Origin: Bemisia tabaci
Taxonomy: Eukaryota; Arthropoda; Insecta; Hemiptera; Aleyrodidae
Reading direction: 5' to 3'
Assembly (NCBI RefSeq): GCF_918797505.1
Contig: NC_092797.1
Location: 868,001 to 932,000, forward strand
DNA length: 64,000 nucleotides
How positions within the stretch are numbered: the stretch's first letter is position 1; each line of letters opens with the position of its first letter. The notes beneath the pieces were generated by a model. That model ran no database searches. It saw nothing but the letters and a program-made list of their open reading frames with translations, and was not told the DNA's origin. Both the position numbers and the translations under genes were made by a program. Shown here in pieces: positions 23,401 to 38,400 of the stretch.

Positions 23401-26400
23401 TAAAATGAATTGTAGTTCTTTAAATGGAAAAGAAGAAGACAATTTTCTCCATTATCATTAATCCCAGGGCAAGGTATACGAATATTATACAAGAAGACAG
23501 AAGGAAAAAAAATTGCAAACAATTTATCAGAAGAAGAGAGACCACAATGGAAAAATGCCTCCATTACAAAAATAATTTGATAGTATGGGGTACTTGAGCA
23601 AGGTCAATTAGTTCCGAAGATAAAATTGAGAGCTTCAGCTCTAGAAAAATCATACTTCAGTCTTAGAAAACTGATTGCAAGTGTGATCCCTCTATACTTA
23701 TGCTAAAAGAATCAGAGAATTTGGGAAAATGAGAGTTACGATAACTATAAAATCAAATTCTTGGCACAAAATATGATAAAGAGTTGGTACAACTTCATTG
23801 ATCCTGTTTAAAAATGAGACTAAACATGAAGATCAAGTTTTCATCAGCTGCGAGTTCCTGTCCTTCAACTAAAAATTCTCTTGCTTTTTGGGAAATACAT
23901 CTTAATTGTTAATCTCCAACCACAACTTTCATTGAATATCTGCAATAGTGTCCTAAAATGCCTTAAATGTACATTAAAAATAATAAATAATTCTTTCTGA
24001 TAAAAATGAAATTAGGTTTGAAGGAGAATCAAAGGTAAAATTGAGCTTTCCTTGCAGGAAACAAACATCATGAATGTAAGAACGGGTCATGATTCTCTTC
24101 TTCCTTCATTTTTTCATCGAGTCTCTAACATCTATTTGAGGGCTAGTAAGATGTCATCTCATGTTTTGAGGAATATTTCAAAATTGCTTTGACGCAGGCC
24201 AGCTTTGAACCATTAATGGACCACTGGGCAAGGTACGAATTTAAGCATCCCAATGTATGATTCCTCTACAGAATTTCACTTACAATACAATTCGACAAGA
24301 ATTACTGAAATCAACACCCAATCAAGATATGGTGACGAAAATGTTGAATTTCCTGCTCACATGAAAAACCAGATCCTACTTGAATCAAACCGCGCACTAC
24401 AACAATTCTGGAAGGCTTCTCAAAAGGTAGTATTTTTTCCCCACCCTGAGTCGTTCAAGGTGCGAACGAGTTCAAGTGTAACACAACTGAGCCAAAGTTG
24501 CCTAATTCAGGTTGTCATACTTCCATGTTGCAAAGGCTGTCATTACGTGTGCAATTGAACTCAAGTAGATTATGTTTTTCATGAGTGGTATGTTTTAATT
24601 TACGCACTGAAAAACATTAATGTCTTTGTTAGGTACAAATACATCCAGTGATTTTCGTTGTGCAAGTATGTTTTAAAGTGAAATTTTGATGAGAAAACAT
24701 GTATCCTAATGATCTTTGCATCTTGTCTGGGGGTCCGTTCACTTTCCTGCTCACATATACATTAAAACAGGTTCAAGTTTTTTAATCTATGTTAGATTCA
24801 CTAAGTGAATTCCCAACATTGTGATTAATATGAGCCTCGGTAAATGCCCTTACAAGATACAGGAAAAATTCTGTGGTCCATTTTTTGAGCACATTCATAA
24901 GCCAAAAATTGTCAAAACTAGAATTCAAACCCGTTCCTCCAATTCAGATGTAATGAAATATCCTGTAAGAGGAGTGAGAATTAAGAATACACATATGAGG
25001 AAAATCAACAGTAACTGGTATGAAACTGGGAAGGGTGAGCGAATAGAATGATGCCTACTTAAATAAAAGGGAGGGAAAAAAAATTAAAAAGAAGGAAGAA
25101 AATGTGAAGAGAGCAGCAAAAAGTGCGAGAAATCTGGCACCACCTGCGTTTTCATCTATATTTTTAGGTCTAGGTGCTCAAATTTTGCGGGAAGATTTGA
25201 AGATTTCAAAAACAGAGAAGTCATTAAAATGATTATTCAGCTTTATGCATTCAGTTTACTGAAACGTTTAAGACATACTGAGATAGATTTTTTTCTTTGC
25301 CACATCACCATTTTCCGAACCTTTCTAAATAGAATTTTTCACTCTGCTATTTCCCTCTCCTTCCTGCAATTGTTTTATTACAAATTTCTTCTCCAATCAT
25401 TCCCGAATTTCACAGAAACTTATTTACTCTCCTCAGATTCTTTTATGCAATTTTTTTCTTTCAGCATTTTCTAGAATCTCCTTATATCCTTTTCCCAAGA
25501 AGTTTTGAATACAATTTTTTATCCTGGCGTTCCATGGTTTCCTTTGCTTTTCAAGACATTTTGGGGTACAATTTTGTCACCCTACTTATCTCTGTTCTCC
25601 CAACATCCTAGCCTTAAAAACTTTGAATGATTTTAATAGGAGATGGGGAGAATTTTCCCAAAATTTAAAAAAAAATGTTACAAGAAAAATAAATTATATT
25701 TTAAGCGCTAGGTGCAAGAGGAGTACTTTTCTGATGAAGCATTCTAGAATCACTGCCAACATTTCATTCATTTTAAGGAAAGTAAATTGATGCAATTAAT
25801 TGAAACTTTTTTGGAACATTTTTTATGGTTCTGCTATTTTCCATGGAGGAATTTCCGGAGAAACAACCCATTGGATTCTTCTCAGAGACAAAAAGTAGCA
25901 ACAGAGATTTTGAAACACAGCGACCGGGAAATGCCCTTCTTGCACCTAGTGCCTCAATTGGACTACATTTGTCAATTCGGAACTACAATTTCTCGTTCAC
26001 CAGTAAAAACGCTTATGACATAGGAAAACTAATGGTATGAACACTATTTCTGAACTGAAGCAGAATTATTAGTTCCTAATTGGAAAATGTAATCCAATTT
26101 TAACTGGCCTGGGAAATAAATAAAAGACTAAGGCTCCACGTCAGGGACAAAATTTCTGAAGCGAAAACGAGGTGTGAACTCAAGAGCTGATGTAGAAAAA
26201 GACACGTAACTTCCAATAAATTTGAGATTTTGTAGCCTCCCTTGACTGATACAGATCTTGGGAATAAGAGTTAAAGTAAAAATTGTAGCCAGTGACATTT
26301 GCATTTTGAACAGGTGTGTAACTCCTATGAAGTTTTTCATTTTTTAAAATCAATTTAACGCTCCTAAATGGGAATAATAAGGAGGGCGAGATGACAGGAG

Positions 26401-29400
26401 TACAAAAAAAATATAGAATTGAAAAAACAGGATGTGTACACAGGTCAAGAGACGTACTGAGTAAAAAGATTTGTTAGCTCAAAAAAAAAATCCTGGATAC
26501 ATGTTTTTGAATGTTCTTGGTGACATCAAGGCTTATGAATTCTCAATGTTGCATGCAAAAGCCAAAACAGACTTAAGTAACTGCAGAAAGCATGTGCTCC
26601 CATGCTAAGGGAAAAACCCCATATGAGGATTCGAATGTTGCCAAATTGTTTCAAAAAAATATTTACATACTCTAGGAGAGTCATGAATATCTATCCCTCG
26701 AATTTTGACACTTTCTACATCAAATCGTGAACAAAATTCTCAGACAAACCGGGAATTCATATTTATAAATTCCTGAAAAAATGTGGTCTGTGAAGGGAAA
26801 TTTGGCAACGCCTGAAGGCTGATACAGCGTTATCCCTTAAAACAGCAGTATAAATGACAGTTTTCTGTGGGTCTATTGAAAGTGTTAATCTACCATGTTC
26901 ATGACTTAAACTTGTTGGAGCATGATGCTGTCGTTCCTTGGCATCAGCAGTTCCGTCAGAATGTTACCAAATTTCCCTTGACACAACATTTATTCTTGAG
27001 CATATTATGTATCTGTTAATATGTTTCCTTATCCTTGGTATTCTTACACACATTCGATTAGATTGTAGGAAAATTCACTTGAAAGATCCAAGAGAATAAT
27101 TCACAAATTCTCCAGAAAGTTATTATTTCATCATACAAAATTCAGTGACATCCTGACATTTAAGTGGAGTTTTTCCACCAAAAAAGAACTAAAATTGCTC
27201 AAAACTTTTTCCTCTGGGTACTTAATTGGATTTTCTCTCCTTCTTTGCAATAATGAACTATTATTCCTGACATGTTCATATAAGCACCTTTCTACATAAG
27301 GGAAGTAGAGGCACAGACATTGTTTCTGAAATGAGCCAGAAATATGGGTTCCTCGTTGCAAAGTGTGGTCAATACGTGAAATTACATGTGTGCTATCAGT
27401 TGGAAATTTTTGGTAGGTTTGAATTAGACTGAAAAAACTCTTCTTGCTAGGAGCCTGCATGGGCGAAAGAGAAGTGAACAAATGGACGTATTTCTGCCAA
27501 ACAGAACTATAGCATTACAACATGAACCCTGAGACCCATAAGAATACATGCATAACAGGGCTCACGTCATAATGCACATAGTTCCGTTGAACGAAAATAC
27601 GTTCAAATACCCATGGCTAAGGAACAATACTGCTTATCTCCAAACTGACGATTTTACAGGACCAAGAAAAACTCTGCAATTTTCGTAATTTTGGGGTTAG
27701 GTTTGCAGTTGTTTATATATGTTACATCATCACTTTAGCACAGCACTCCCAAGCAGAATTGGGAAAAACTAATAACATCAACTTGGGTATTTTATGACTG
27801 CAGAATGCGGGAAAGTTGCTGACTCATTTCCGCCGAAATTGTTTCTTAGCCATCAAAAGCCTTCATACAGCTGAGCTTATACACGTTTTCTTTGAATTTT
27901 TCTGAGGCAAAATAAGTCACTATTGAGCAATCTGCTAATGAATGACATTAGTCTTAACTCTGTTTTGGCTTTGGAATACTGATTGGCTGTAAAAAAATAG
28001 ATAAGCATGGTTCAGTTAATACGAAAAGAAATAAAAGCTGAGTTGTATTACTCACCCAATGCCTTGTCGCACTAGGCAATGTCTTGGTGGTCTTGCGTTA
28101 GGAGCAGGAACTGGCTGCGGAGCATTCTGTGAAAATAAATGATAAAATTCATTAGTTAGACTTCCATTTCCAATAACGTGGAATATTTTAGCATTGAGGC
28201 TAAATCTGAGGCAGATACAGAAAAAAGATTTGAAAAAGAGAGACTAGTTAGCACCATTGGTAGAGATTTTTCCCAGGACATCTGGGACAGGAGGCACTTC
28301 AAAATTTAAAAAAAATTCCATAATTTTTTTTTACATTCGTGGGTGTTCATTATGGCAAACATGCCGAAAACAATATCTGTAAGTAGTGAAATGCTTACTT
28401 TAAAAGGGACCTTGGACATTTTATGGAAACTGTCTTTCGGTTGGATTTGATGAATGCTACATATGACACCAGACAACTTGATTCGACCAGATCATGGGTT
28501 TTGACAACAACATTACTATCTTCATATCAGTGCTCCAGAGCCAAAAGGTACCTAACTCACATTGTTTAAAAAATCGAGTTGGTGTCGTTTTGGAAATCTC
28601 TAATAACGGTTCCATGAGTGTGAAAAATTTGGTAACCCTATCTTGCGCTGGTTATGAGATACAGAATTTCAAGTATTGAGATTTACATTGGAATCGATGA
28701 GGATGGCGCACAGTTTTTCCCTGATATCTTGCAATGACTAAAATGGAGTTAGGTACCTTTTGACTTTGGGATGCTGATATGGGAGGAAGTTTCTCAACTA
28801 CTTCCGTTTAACTGTTTCAACTGTTTTGTTGGCTTTTAGAGGCTTAATAAACTCTTTAGAATTCCTTCAAATCAAGAAGTAAGCGAAAAATCGTGGAACA
28901 GAATGACTCACAGTGTATTCATCATAAGAACGCTTCTGAGCTTGATGTTTGACAGTCTGCATGGGCGACATGATGCGGACATTTGACTGTGGGGACAGTA
29001 GGACATTGGGTGACTGCCTGCCTTGGTGCGGTGGTGAGGGCCGATTCTGCGGAGAGCCCTGGCTCGACTGTCCACCGGGCACCTGCAATCGCTGATGCGC
29101 AAGCTGCATCAGTTGTTCCTGCGCTTGCTGGGATCGCTGCTCTTGCGACTGCTGCATTGATTGCTGTTGCTGTGAATGCTGAGACTGTTGCGCTCCTAGC
29201 TGTTTCATTCGCTCAAACGATGATTGATTCATTGGCAGCTGCTGCTGATAGTGCTGACCCTCTGACTCGGGCATACTTTGTGCAAACTGGGGACGCTGCA
29301 TGACATTCTGCTGGGGAAGCAGATTCTGTTGCTGGGGCAAACTCTGCGTTATGATTTGCTGTTGATGCATTGGTGGAGGATGCATGCCTTGTTGTTGGTG

Positions 29401-32400
29401 TATGCTGTGCTGTTGTAGGCCTTGTTGCTGCGGCATCATTTGTGTCATAGTCTGGTGCTGGATCGTGTGCTGTGGAATACTCTGCTGCACCTAGAAAAAA
29501 GATCATGATTAATTATTAATGATATTTGTTTATGTGGATAATTAATAAACTTGTATCTAAATAATTCCTTAAATTCTCATTTGAAACAAAGTAAGTAAAA
29601 TACAGAGAATACTTAAATACGTAATTTTTCAGTGTGACTGCTCCCTCGAAAAGAGACCTTAGTTCTAACAGGCAAATATTTCATGTCAATATTTTTGTCA
29701 AAGAGCCCCGTACCATCCTTATGGGAAATCCCCCCCCCCCCCACTAAAACTGGATGAATCTTTGACATGTTGCTTTGCTAGTCATTTTGATCAGAAGTTC
29801 TCACGGGCCAAAAGAGATTCCATGTGCGGTTTTCGAGATATTCGCTGTTTTATATGCGTGAACGGAGGTCCTGCCGGCCGGACCATTGTGCGGCGCCTCT
29901 TGTGCCCTTCCCTTCCAGTCCACTCCGGCCCCTCTCCACTTCTCCGCCACCCATACCCGAGGCTCGGACTCCGATGCTCATGAGGCTACGCTCATCGGCA
30001 CCGGCCCGGGTGGTCTTGTCACCACTCAGATAGGACCACCCTGGCTGGCGAATGCTTACTTTCTAGATTTTTTGACATGATTTTTGTCACAATCTCCTGA
30101 GTAAGATTTACAAACAAAAATACAAACAGCGAGCACAGCCATAACACCAGACACAATTTTGTAATCATAACGAAAGAGTTATTTAACCTGTTGTTGAATC
30201 ATACTGTGCGGCAAGCCCGGCTGCAGTACATTTTGATGCTGTAATGTTTGCTGCTGTGGGAAGCCCTGCTGGGAAATAATCTGATGCTGGATAATGTTTT
30301 GCTGTTGTGGTATGCCTTGCTGCTGAATTGGGACTCCCTGGATCCCTGGTTGCTGCTGTATCAGGCTGGGCTGCTGCTCAGTGACAAAATGCCCTTGCAT
30401 CCCACTCTGGTCGATGGTTATCTGACCTGGTTGGATGACTTGTCCTGGTTGTTGAACCACCTGACCTTGTTGATGATACTGCAGCAACATTACCTGGGTA
30501 AACAAACATTCTTTCAGAACGTGACGAAAGATTGGCATAAGAGTGCCAGTTTTTAGTAGGCTACGGTGCGAGTCAACATCATCTGGTAAAAACTATGAGG
30601 GTTTACAGCAGGTTGATTATTGAAATTGATGAACAAAGCAGTAGACACAGAGTACAAAGGAAAAATCATTTAAAAATCACTTCTTGATTTTTGCCAAGGG
30701 TTGCCACAGAATTTAGAAAATGAAATCCCCTCACATTTCCCGGGGACATTTTGGTGAAATTCCCTGACAGTAATCGAAGATATGTCAGATGGTAAAACAA
30801 GGTGAAGAAATCAAAGCCAAGATATTCCAAAAATTACAATTAGAGTCAAAATTTATTTAACTCTAATGAGTGCCAGTACAAAACTGAGGGGGGAGGGGGG
30901 TGTTCAGCTCAGGCAGTTTGCATTGGAATATTAAGTTGAGGTCACACTGAGAGGTCTAAGATGGTTTTTCCAGATGGTTAAACATACATAATTATAAATA
31001 GTTTTTAGGCAAAGTTTGTTGTTAGAAACGTCAAACCCATTCTATATAGTAAATAAAAGTGACTTGGCAGTTTTCCCCTGACATTTCCCGGTTTTCCCTA
31101 CCCATCCCATTTATTGTTACAAAATTACCCACCTGCTGGTTTTGGTGCTGGAGGATTTGGGGCTGGAGGTGCGCAACTTGTACTTGCTGGTGAAGAACTG
31201 GTGGTGGCACTCCCGTTGGTGGCTGACCCAAAATGTTCGGCGGAGGAATGCTGCTCTGAATACTGTTGGACGGTGGGGGCTGACTAGTGATTGAAGGTTG
31301 ATGAACAAGGTGACTAATTATCGGTGGTTGACTTGGTACTGCCATGATCGTTCCGTTGGCGGTTTGAACATACTGAAAATGGAGAAATAACACACGCACC
31401 CTTATTATACCAAAACAGATCACAGAACAAGGAGTTAAAATAATTGGAAAACCTCGAAAAGGTAATAATTATCACCGAAATTGATGCTCCTTATACCTCA
31501 TTTTAAAAAGATTCTGAGAACACAGCATGGAGATTATGATGGATTTTACATGAGTTTCATAGTGCGTGTCATACTTTTGGTTGCCAATAATCTTTCAAGT
31601 TAAACAGAACCAAAGATTGAAAGATAGGCAGTAAAAAAATTCTCACTCTTGCCAAAACTTTCCAAACTTGCAATATGCACTTTCCTCAACTTTCCCAATT
31701 TTTTATAATGCATCGTTGACTGTTATTAGGCAAAAAGCTATTATTTTCACATGTAAAAGTACCTAAAGAATTGGCAACCATTGATAACTCAAATTCAAAA
31801 ATAAAAGCACTTACAATACTTTTCCTAAAGAAAGATATATTTTCTCAACATAATTTTGACCAGAAGTGATGTTTTGGGCTCCCTCTTGGAAGATAAGAAT
31901 TTGAAAGTGAGGTACTCAAAACTCTGTGGGCAGAATATGTGTTTCCACAGTTTGGAGAGATTTGTTTTCTTTCATCAAGTCAACATGATAAGGTAATGAG
32001 TTAGTTCAGACATTTTATTCACTGCATGATTCAAAGGTTTTAAAAGAACCAAGCTGGCAGTTGATTTTCTAGTTTGGATTTCAGGAGAGCAATTGCAAGA
32101 AAATCCATTCTAAAATGCAAAATTAAAAATACCTGAACAGGAATTTGGTGCTTGATTGTTGACTGGGAACATACATCCATGGTGAAGCTCCCAAACCACA
32201 TATTTAGTTTGCAGTGTTTTAAAATCTCCGCTCCTATTTTATTCTTTTAAAGGGAAGAAAGTCATTATCATTTCTTAATGTTTTCACAGAGTTTTCTTCA
32301 TACAAAGAAGAAAAATCAAGGCAGTTTTTTTAATTTAGAATTTCTGTTGAGTAGTTTAAGTGAGCAATGTTGCAAACGGAAATATGTGGTTTGGGCATTC

Positions 32401-35400
32401 CACCACTCATATGTCTTGGTTGATATAATGGTGGAAACTACAAAGATAGATTAAGCAAGTTATATTGTTGATCAAGAAAAGATATGATACACGCTTGGGT
32501 CTAGAGCTCAAACAGAGTGGCTAGTTGGATTTTTCAATTCTACCAATATTCCACTGCGTTCATCATTTTTCTTGTACAAAAAGCTACAAGCTTAACTATT
32601 AGTAGGCAGCATCCACCTAAGCTTAACTGACTCATTGACTTAGCTATCCATTTTACAAGGGGTCCTGAAAGAGATTGAATATTTCCAACAGGCTTTGAAA
32701 TAGAACAAATAAAGGGATGAAAACAAAATTAGCAATGACTGAGATATAAAAATAAAATATTCTTCCGACTTGAGGAAGATAGAATCAGAGCATACCTGAA
32801 TGGGAAGTGAGGATTGTTGAGCAATGATCCCATTTGAAAAAGTAGAATTCGTTATCGTGTTTCCGGAATGACTAACCAGCACCTACAACAAAGGGAGGAA
32901 GATATTGTATCGAATAAACTGAAAAGTGTCAAAGATAAAGTTGGATGCAGCCAAGGCACTCTTTAAGATAAAGCCAAAATTGACTAGAAAGTTTTTTACT
33001 CATTTGATTGAAAAACTTTCCAAAAGAAGGGTCCATGGCGCACTGGCGAGTTCATCATTCCGATATGTCCTTTGTTTTGTCTCACCTGGACATGCAAGTA
33101 GAAACAGTATCGGATCATCGTTTCCCGTACGCTGGAACGTAAATCTATTTTGAAGTTGCGAAATTAACTCAAAGAATTTAATTGTTTGCAAAAATGTACC
33201 TCCATAATTTTCGTCCAAATTTTTTTTGATTTCTGCATGAAATCAGAGGAAAAATCAATGAAATTTTCAGTTGGGAATGCCAAAGATTTATGACAATTTA
33301 TGCAATTGGGAAGGGGGAATTTGGCAGCATTAAAATGTAGTTGAGTTCTTTTGTGAGGGGAAAGAAGAGATATGCTCATGCTTGTCCATGTATAGGCTGC
33401 TGGTACAAAATATCCCGTAAGACCAAAACTTCTCCGCATCATTGTGACATCTCAATTTTCAAGTTAGAGAACTCCTTTTCCTCCCTCCTCTGCGGCCCGA
33501 AAATTAAAACTAGGTCGGCAAGACAAGACCATCTTCACCTTGCAATACATTACATTTCAATGTCTAATCGGTCTGCATTACCACCGACAACAAGAGACCC
33601 TCCACTGGCCTCTTGGCCACAGGTGGAAGTTTTCACTTTCAGGGATTCAACACTTCCTTGTGGACAATTTTAAGGGAGCAACAGTCATGACTCTTTTTTC
33701 AGCTGTTGACCTACCTACATGGTGGATGATGAGCTCCGGGTGACATTATGAGCCAAACAAATTTCCCTAATTTCGGTTTGTTTGCAAAACAAAACTGCCA
33801 ACACGTTGTTTAACATTAACTAAGAAGGTAGGTCAACAGTTGAATAATGAAGTCCCGAAAGTAAAGGCTTCCACAATTGTCAAGATACTAGTGATGGGTG
33901 TCTTGTCTCTGACTACCACCAACACAGCATCTGCCTTCATTCAGCGAAATCATATTCTCCCTGCAGCATTTCTGTCATTACTTAGTAACCCTCACTCAGA
34001 ATTATTCACACTTGTGGCTATATCTATCAAGGTGGGTCTCAACTATGACTTCAGACCTTTCCGACACGGTGCGTTCTGATTTATTTCCATGATAAACCAA
34101 TTTCTGTTGTAAAGCAAGCACACCCAGAATCTAGCCTGATAATGAAACAATCCATTTAATCATGTCAGAAAGTTAAAGTATTTGTTTGAGATGCAAATAT
34201 AATAAAGGAAAAGGTGAAAAAAAAACCCATGAGATAAAAATTACCTGTTGTGGCTGTGAAGTGGTAACGGTAACTGGAGGAGGTTGCTGTTGCAACAATA
34301 CTTGGTGTTGAACAACATTCTGAAAGGCAGAAAATAGGAGATATTGTAAGTACTTTAGTATAGAAAAAAACACGATTGCAAAGCTATTTTTACTTAGTAA
34401 ATTTCGCTATTTGAAGTTCTGCAAAGCAATTTCAATTTTTAAAATTTTGCAAAAATGCTAAAACGCTCAACAAAAATTTTAAGAGCTTGGAACATATTTC
34501 TAAATGAAACAATTATTGGTTTATATTTTCAAAAAACACGATGATGAATGAAAAAAATAGCAAAGGTGTGAAAACATGTCTTAACCACCAAAATTGCCAA
34601 ACAGAGCAATCGAACACAGGTGCCTAGCTGCTCAGCTACAAAAACATAACAAAAATTACATTATTAGATACAAAAGAATCCAGGTAAGCATTCTCTTCCT
34701 GTTTCCTCTACCTCTGGATTATATGAAGCCTCCAGTGAAAGTAATGTCTCCCGCATGGAAACCACCCCTTCATCTTCACAGAAATTTCTCTTGCCCTTGC
34801 CATCGCCCATTTCGAAGGAGAAGGATCAAGATCCAGCACCACCAAGGTTCACTTTCAAGCCCCCTCCGACTTTACCGTCTCAAAAGGACATAAAAAAGGC
34901 AGAAGAAGTTTGGAAGGTTGTCATGTCCAAGAAAAGGAAACCAACATCAACTCCGAATTCACCTTCAAAGGGACCAGCTAAGAAAAGAACTGTAGTTCTT
35001 TCTAAAACTGGCTCCTCACTTAAGAATAGTGTATTAAAAGACAATAGTAATAAAATTAGTGATATTGTGGCTAGTGATAAGTCCAATAGATTTAGTAGCT
35101 TAGCAGTAGAAAAGAAACCCCCCCCCCCTTTTTTCATAACCGAAGTTTCAGTTCCTTCATCAAAACAGAAATGATTGGCCTCGTTGCTCCTGCCTCCATG
35201 CTTAAAGTAGTCAATAGATCTCAAGTAAAAATTACAGTTAATACTTTCTCAGAATATGAAAAACTTAAGCTTCATCTAATTGCGAAAAATATCAAATTGT
35301 ATACATTCCAAATTAAAGAAAACAAATCCTTTAAAATAGTTTTTAGAGGTCTTCCAATAGATTATATCCTATAGAGCAGATAAAAACAGGGATTGAAAGA

Positions 35401-38400
35401 CATAACGGCTTTCAAGTGAAAAACATTAGTCAGATAAGAAATTATGCAACTAAATTTCCTATTCCACTTTTTAACATTGACTTAGTCTCTAATGATATTG
35501 CTAAAAATCACCAGGGGTGCACATTTTACTATCCTTCCACAATTTCGCACGATAAGCTTTTCCTCTTCCACAAAAATTTTTTAAAAAATTTCCACAATTT
35601 CGTGACTCCTTCCACAAAAAGTGATGACTTTTTTTTTGTTTTTTTGTTTTTTTTTTGTTCTTTCCAGGGGGGAATTAGGGGGAGGGTTGTTGACTGACAT
35701 AGACAAGAAACTAATTTGCAAAAATTAAGACTGGAAAGCTTTCCACAATCTTCCATGAAAAACTCTTGGGCGGCCTTCTACAATTTTTCTGTAAACTTGT
35801 GGAAACCCTTCTCCAGTCCTCATTGCGTGGGAAATTATACAGGGTGTTCTATATTTTGTGGAAAATTTTGGAAACCTTGTAATTTTGGAAATTTCGGTAA
35901 GAATTGTGGAAACCCTTCTAACTTTGTGAAAAATTGTGGAAAGCCTTCCACAATAATTCCGTAAAAATTGTGGAAATCGGAAACGGAAACCCTTCCACAG
36001 TATTTCGGCCATGTGAAACCTCTTCCACAATATTTTGATCCAAAGTGTAGAAACCCATCCACAATATTTCGGTAAAAGTTGTGGAAAGCCTTCCACACTT
36101 TGTTAAAAATTGTGGAAAGCTTTCCACAATCATTCGGTAAAAATTGTGGAAACCGGAAACCCTTCCACAATTTTTCGGCCACACATGTGAAATAATACAA
36201 CACTAGAAACAAATGGATCTCTTCCACAATATTTTGGTCCAAATTGTGGAAACCCATCCACAATATTTTGGTAAAAATTGTGGAAACTCTTCCACAATAA
36301 TTTGGTAAAAAATGTGGAAACTTTTCCCGAAGATTTTGGTGAAGATTGTGAAAACCCTTCCACAATGTTTCGGTAAAAAATATGAGATTCAAAGTGAAGA
36401 GCGAGAAAAGAAACGAAAAGAAAGAAAGAAAAAAAAATTCCACAAAATTTGGGACGCTTCCACATTTTCACACGATAATTTATCGCGTGATCGCGCTTAC
36501 GAAAATCGGGAAGGCCTTCCACAATTTCACGCGATAATTTATCGCGTGATCTAGTATATTGTGCACCCCTGAAAATCACAGCCATTACTGAGATTGTCGT
36601 CAAGATGGAGTTGCCTAGGGTGAGGAGGGAGGTCCCTCAGTACGGAAATGCCTTGCACTGGGCTGCACCCAGGCTTGCTGTTTCAGGGAGCCGAGGTATA
36701 TCCTCCGCAGTGAACTTCACGCGGGAGAAGTGCGCCCTGTTGACCCGTCCGTAAAAAATTTCTGCTTCCTTAGACAGGATGACGAAATTGGTCCTGTTTT
36801 TGAGTTTGTTAAACCTATTGGTCCCCTCTTACCAACTTGTGCTCTATGCTCAGAAAATCATGCCAGTAATTTTAAAGGATGCAGAGTTTACAGGGGAATT
36901 CCCAAAAAGAAAATTGTGAATTTTCGGAAACTTAGGGAATAAGCCCTAGTGTTTGCCCCTGCGCCTCCTCTCATTACGACAAAGTCTGATAAGACTTTCG
37001 CTAATGCTTTAAAAGGCCCTCAGCCAGTTCAACAAATTGTTAATCCCGCGTCCCAGATCAAACCCAATTATCAAGTCAATTATTTGGAAAAAAGAATTTC
37101 AGCGCAAATGCTAGTTAATCAACTATCACAACAGATCATGCTTCTGATAAAGGTTATTAGGGTTCTTCCTCCAGTGAATGCGGCAACCTTGTCATAGGTG
37201 CTGTAGATGGGTTTCCGTGGCCTTTTTCGTGTCTAGTCTCTTCCTCCCGCCATCACCGCTCGTTTTTTTGATTAATTTGATTAACACTTGCGGTGGGTGC
37301 AAGATGAAGTGATAAATTCTCAGCACTGTCTTATTAACTTTTATGACTCTTTAATTTTTTTCATTGTTTCTCATTGTCAGTTTTTTGCCTATTAAAAACC
37401 TATTACAAGACTTAAGACTTTTTATTCTCTTTTTTTAAACCCAAGCTTCTTCAGTTGAACAACAAAATCTGTTCACTTACAAGTATCCAATGAAAATCTT
37501 ATCCGCTTGTTTCCCTTCAAAAGGTAGGATGAAGCATTTTTCTCAATCCTGAAGCAGTATCCAAGAAATTCTGCTACAATAGGAAAACACCAATTTCATT
37601 TTTAGATTCAGTGCTAAAAGAATAACAAGAATCCTACATGCGAATTCCTCGCTTCATTTTCGCTAGCCCTGTGTATTGATACTGACCTGTTGCGAGGGAA
37701 TCATTGGTCCTGCGTGTGTCGGGATATGTATGCCTGGTGGCGGGAGAGCTAACTGTGTGGCCTGACTCACTGAAGGCGGTGCTTGCGGAGGAGGAACGCC
37801 CAGCGAAGGTGGAGGCACTGACACCAGCTGGGCTGTTACTGGCTGCGTTGTCATGACGGGCAGTGCAATGGATGTCGCAACCATCCCAGCCGCCAGTTGA
37901 TCTCCGCTCGGCTGCAGTGTCACAAGACCTCCTTGACCCATGCTCACAGTCTGGACACACTGCTGACCTGCAGCAATGAGATACAAACACCTCTATAACT
38001 TCTCTGCCTTACCCGTTTGTTTTACAAAAACAAATAGAAAATGGACTGCCTGCAGATTGATTTTGGAAATTGATAGACAGAGATAAAAGGAAAACAGAGC
38101 AATCCTGTTGGTTGAAACAGGCCGTTGTTGTAGACTAAAGGGGGAAAGTGATGGACCAACTATAAGGTCTCTCCTGAGTTATCATTAGTTAGTCTATTAC
38201 TTATCTCTTTTGTCCATTGCAACTACCCGCTTCTACCGATAGGATCTCTTCAATTTCTCTTTTTCTTTGTCTATCAATTTCAAGAATCAAACCAAAGACA
38301 GGGTACGAGATAAAGTACCTGAAGATATGTTTCCTCCTCAAATTCAAAAGCTCATAATGCAAGAAACGTTGACATAGTCAACGCTACCAAAATCAACTCG

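Larger units (their letters stand above)
22292..28055 (-). other. Large KHDC4 intron
   Basis: About 6 kb between exons at 28056 and 21843. It holds three recognisable repeats (22986, 24215, 26603) and no supportable exon. Confidence 0.55.
34600..37200 (+). pseudogene. Decayed Jockey-like LINE ORF1 (gag), split by a hAT insertion
   Basis: A coding-like stretch runs [28 protein letters not shown], then [20 protein letters not shown] and [12 protein letters not shown], the start of the PRE_C2HC region. After a frameshift [18 protein letters not shown] follows, is cut by the 35512-36571 element, and resumes [19 protein letters not shown]. The final zinc knuckle [15 protein letters not shown] (CX2CX3HX6C) is typical of Jockey ORF1. 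Several stops and shifts make it dead; I see no reverse transcriptase. Confidence 0.85.

Noticed and set aside
28983..29303. Alanine-rich plus-strand open frame
   Set aside because: Antisense shadow of the Q-rich KHDC4 exon 28912-29490.
35880..36380. Regular 34-bp repeats resembling a CRISPR array
   Set aside because: The units abut without unique spacers, sit inside a hAT element with 8-bp duplications, and the genome is eukaryotic.
35835..36443. Long open frames (up to 202 codons) on the minus strand
   Set aside because: They arise from the 34-bp tandem repeat and have only F/W/G/N-rich repetitive translation; no protein family.
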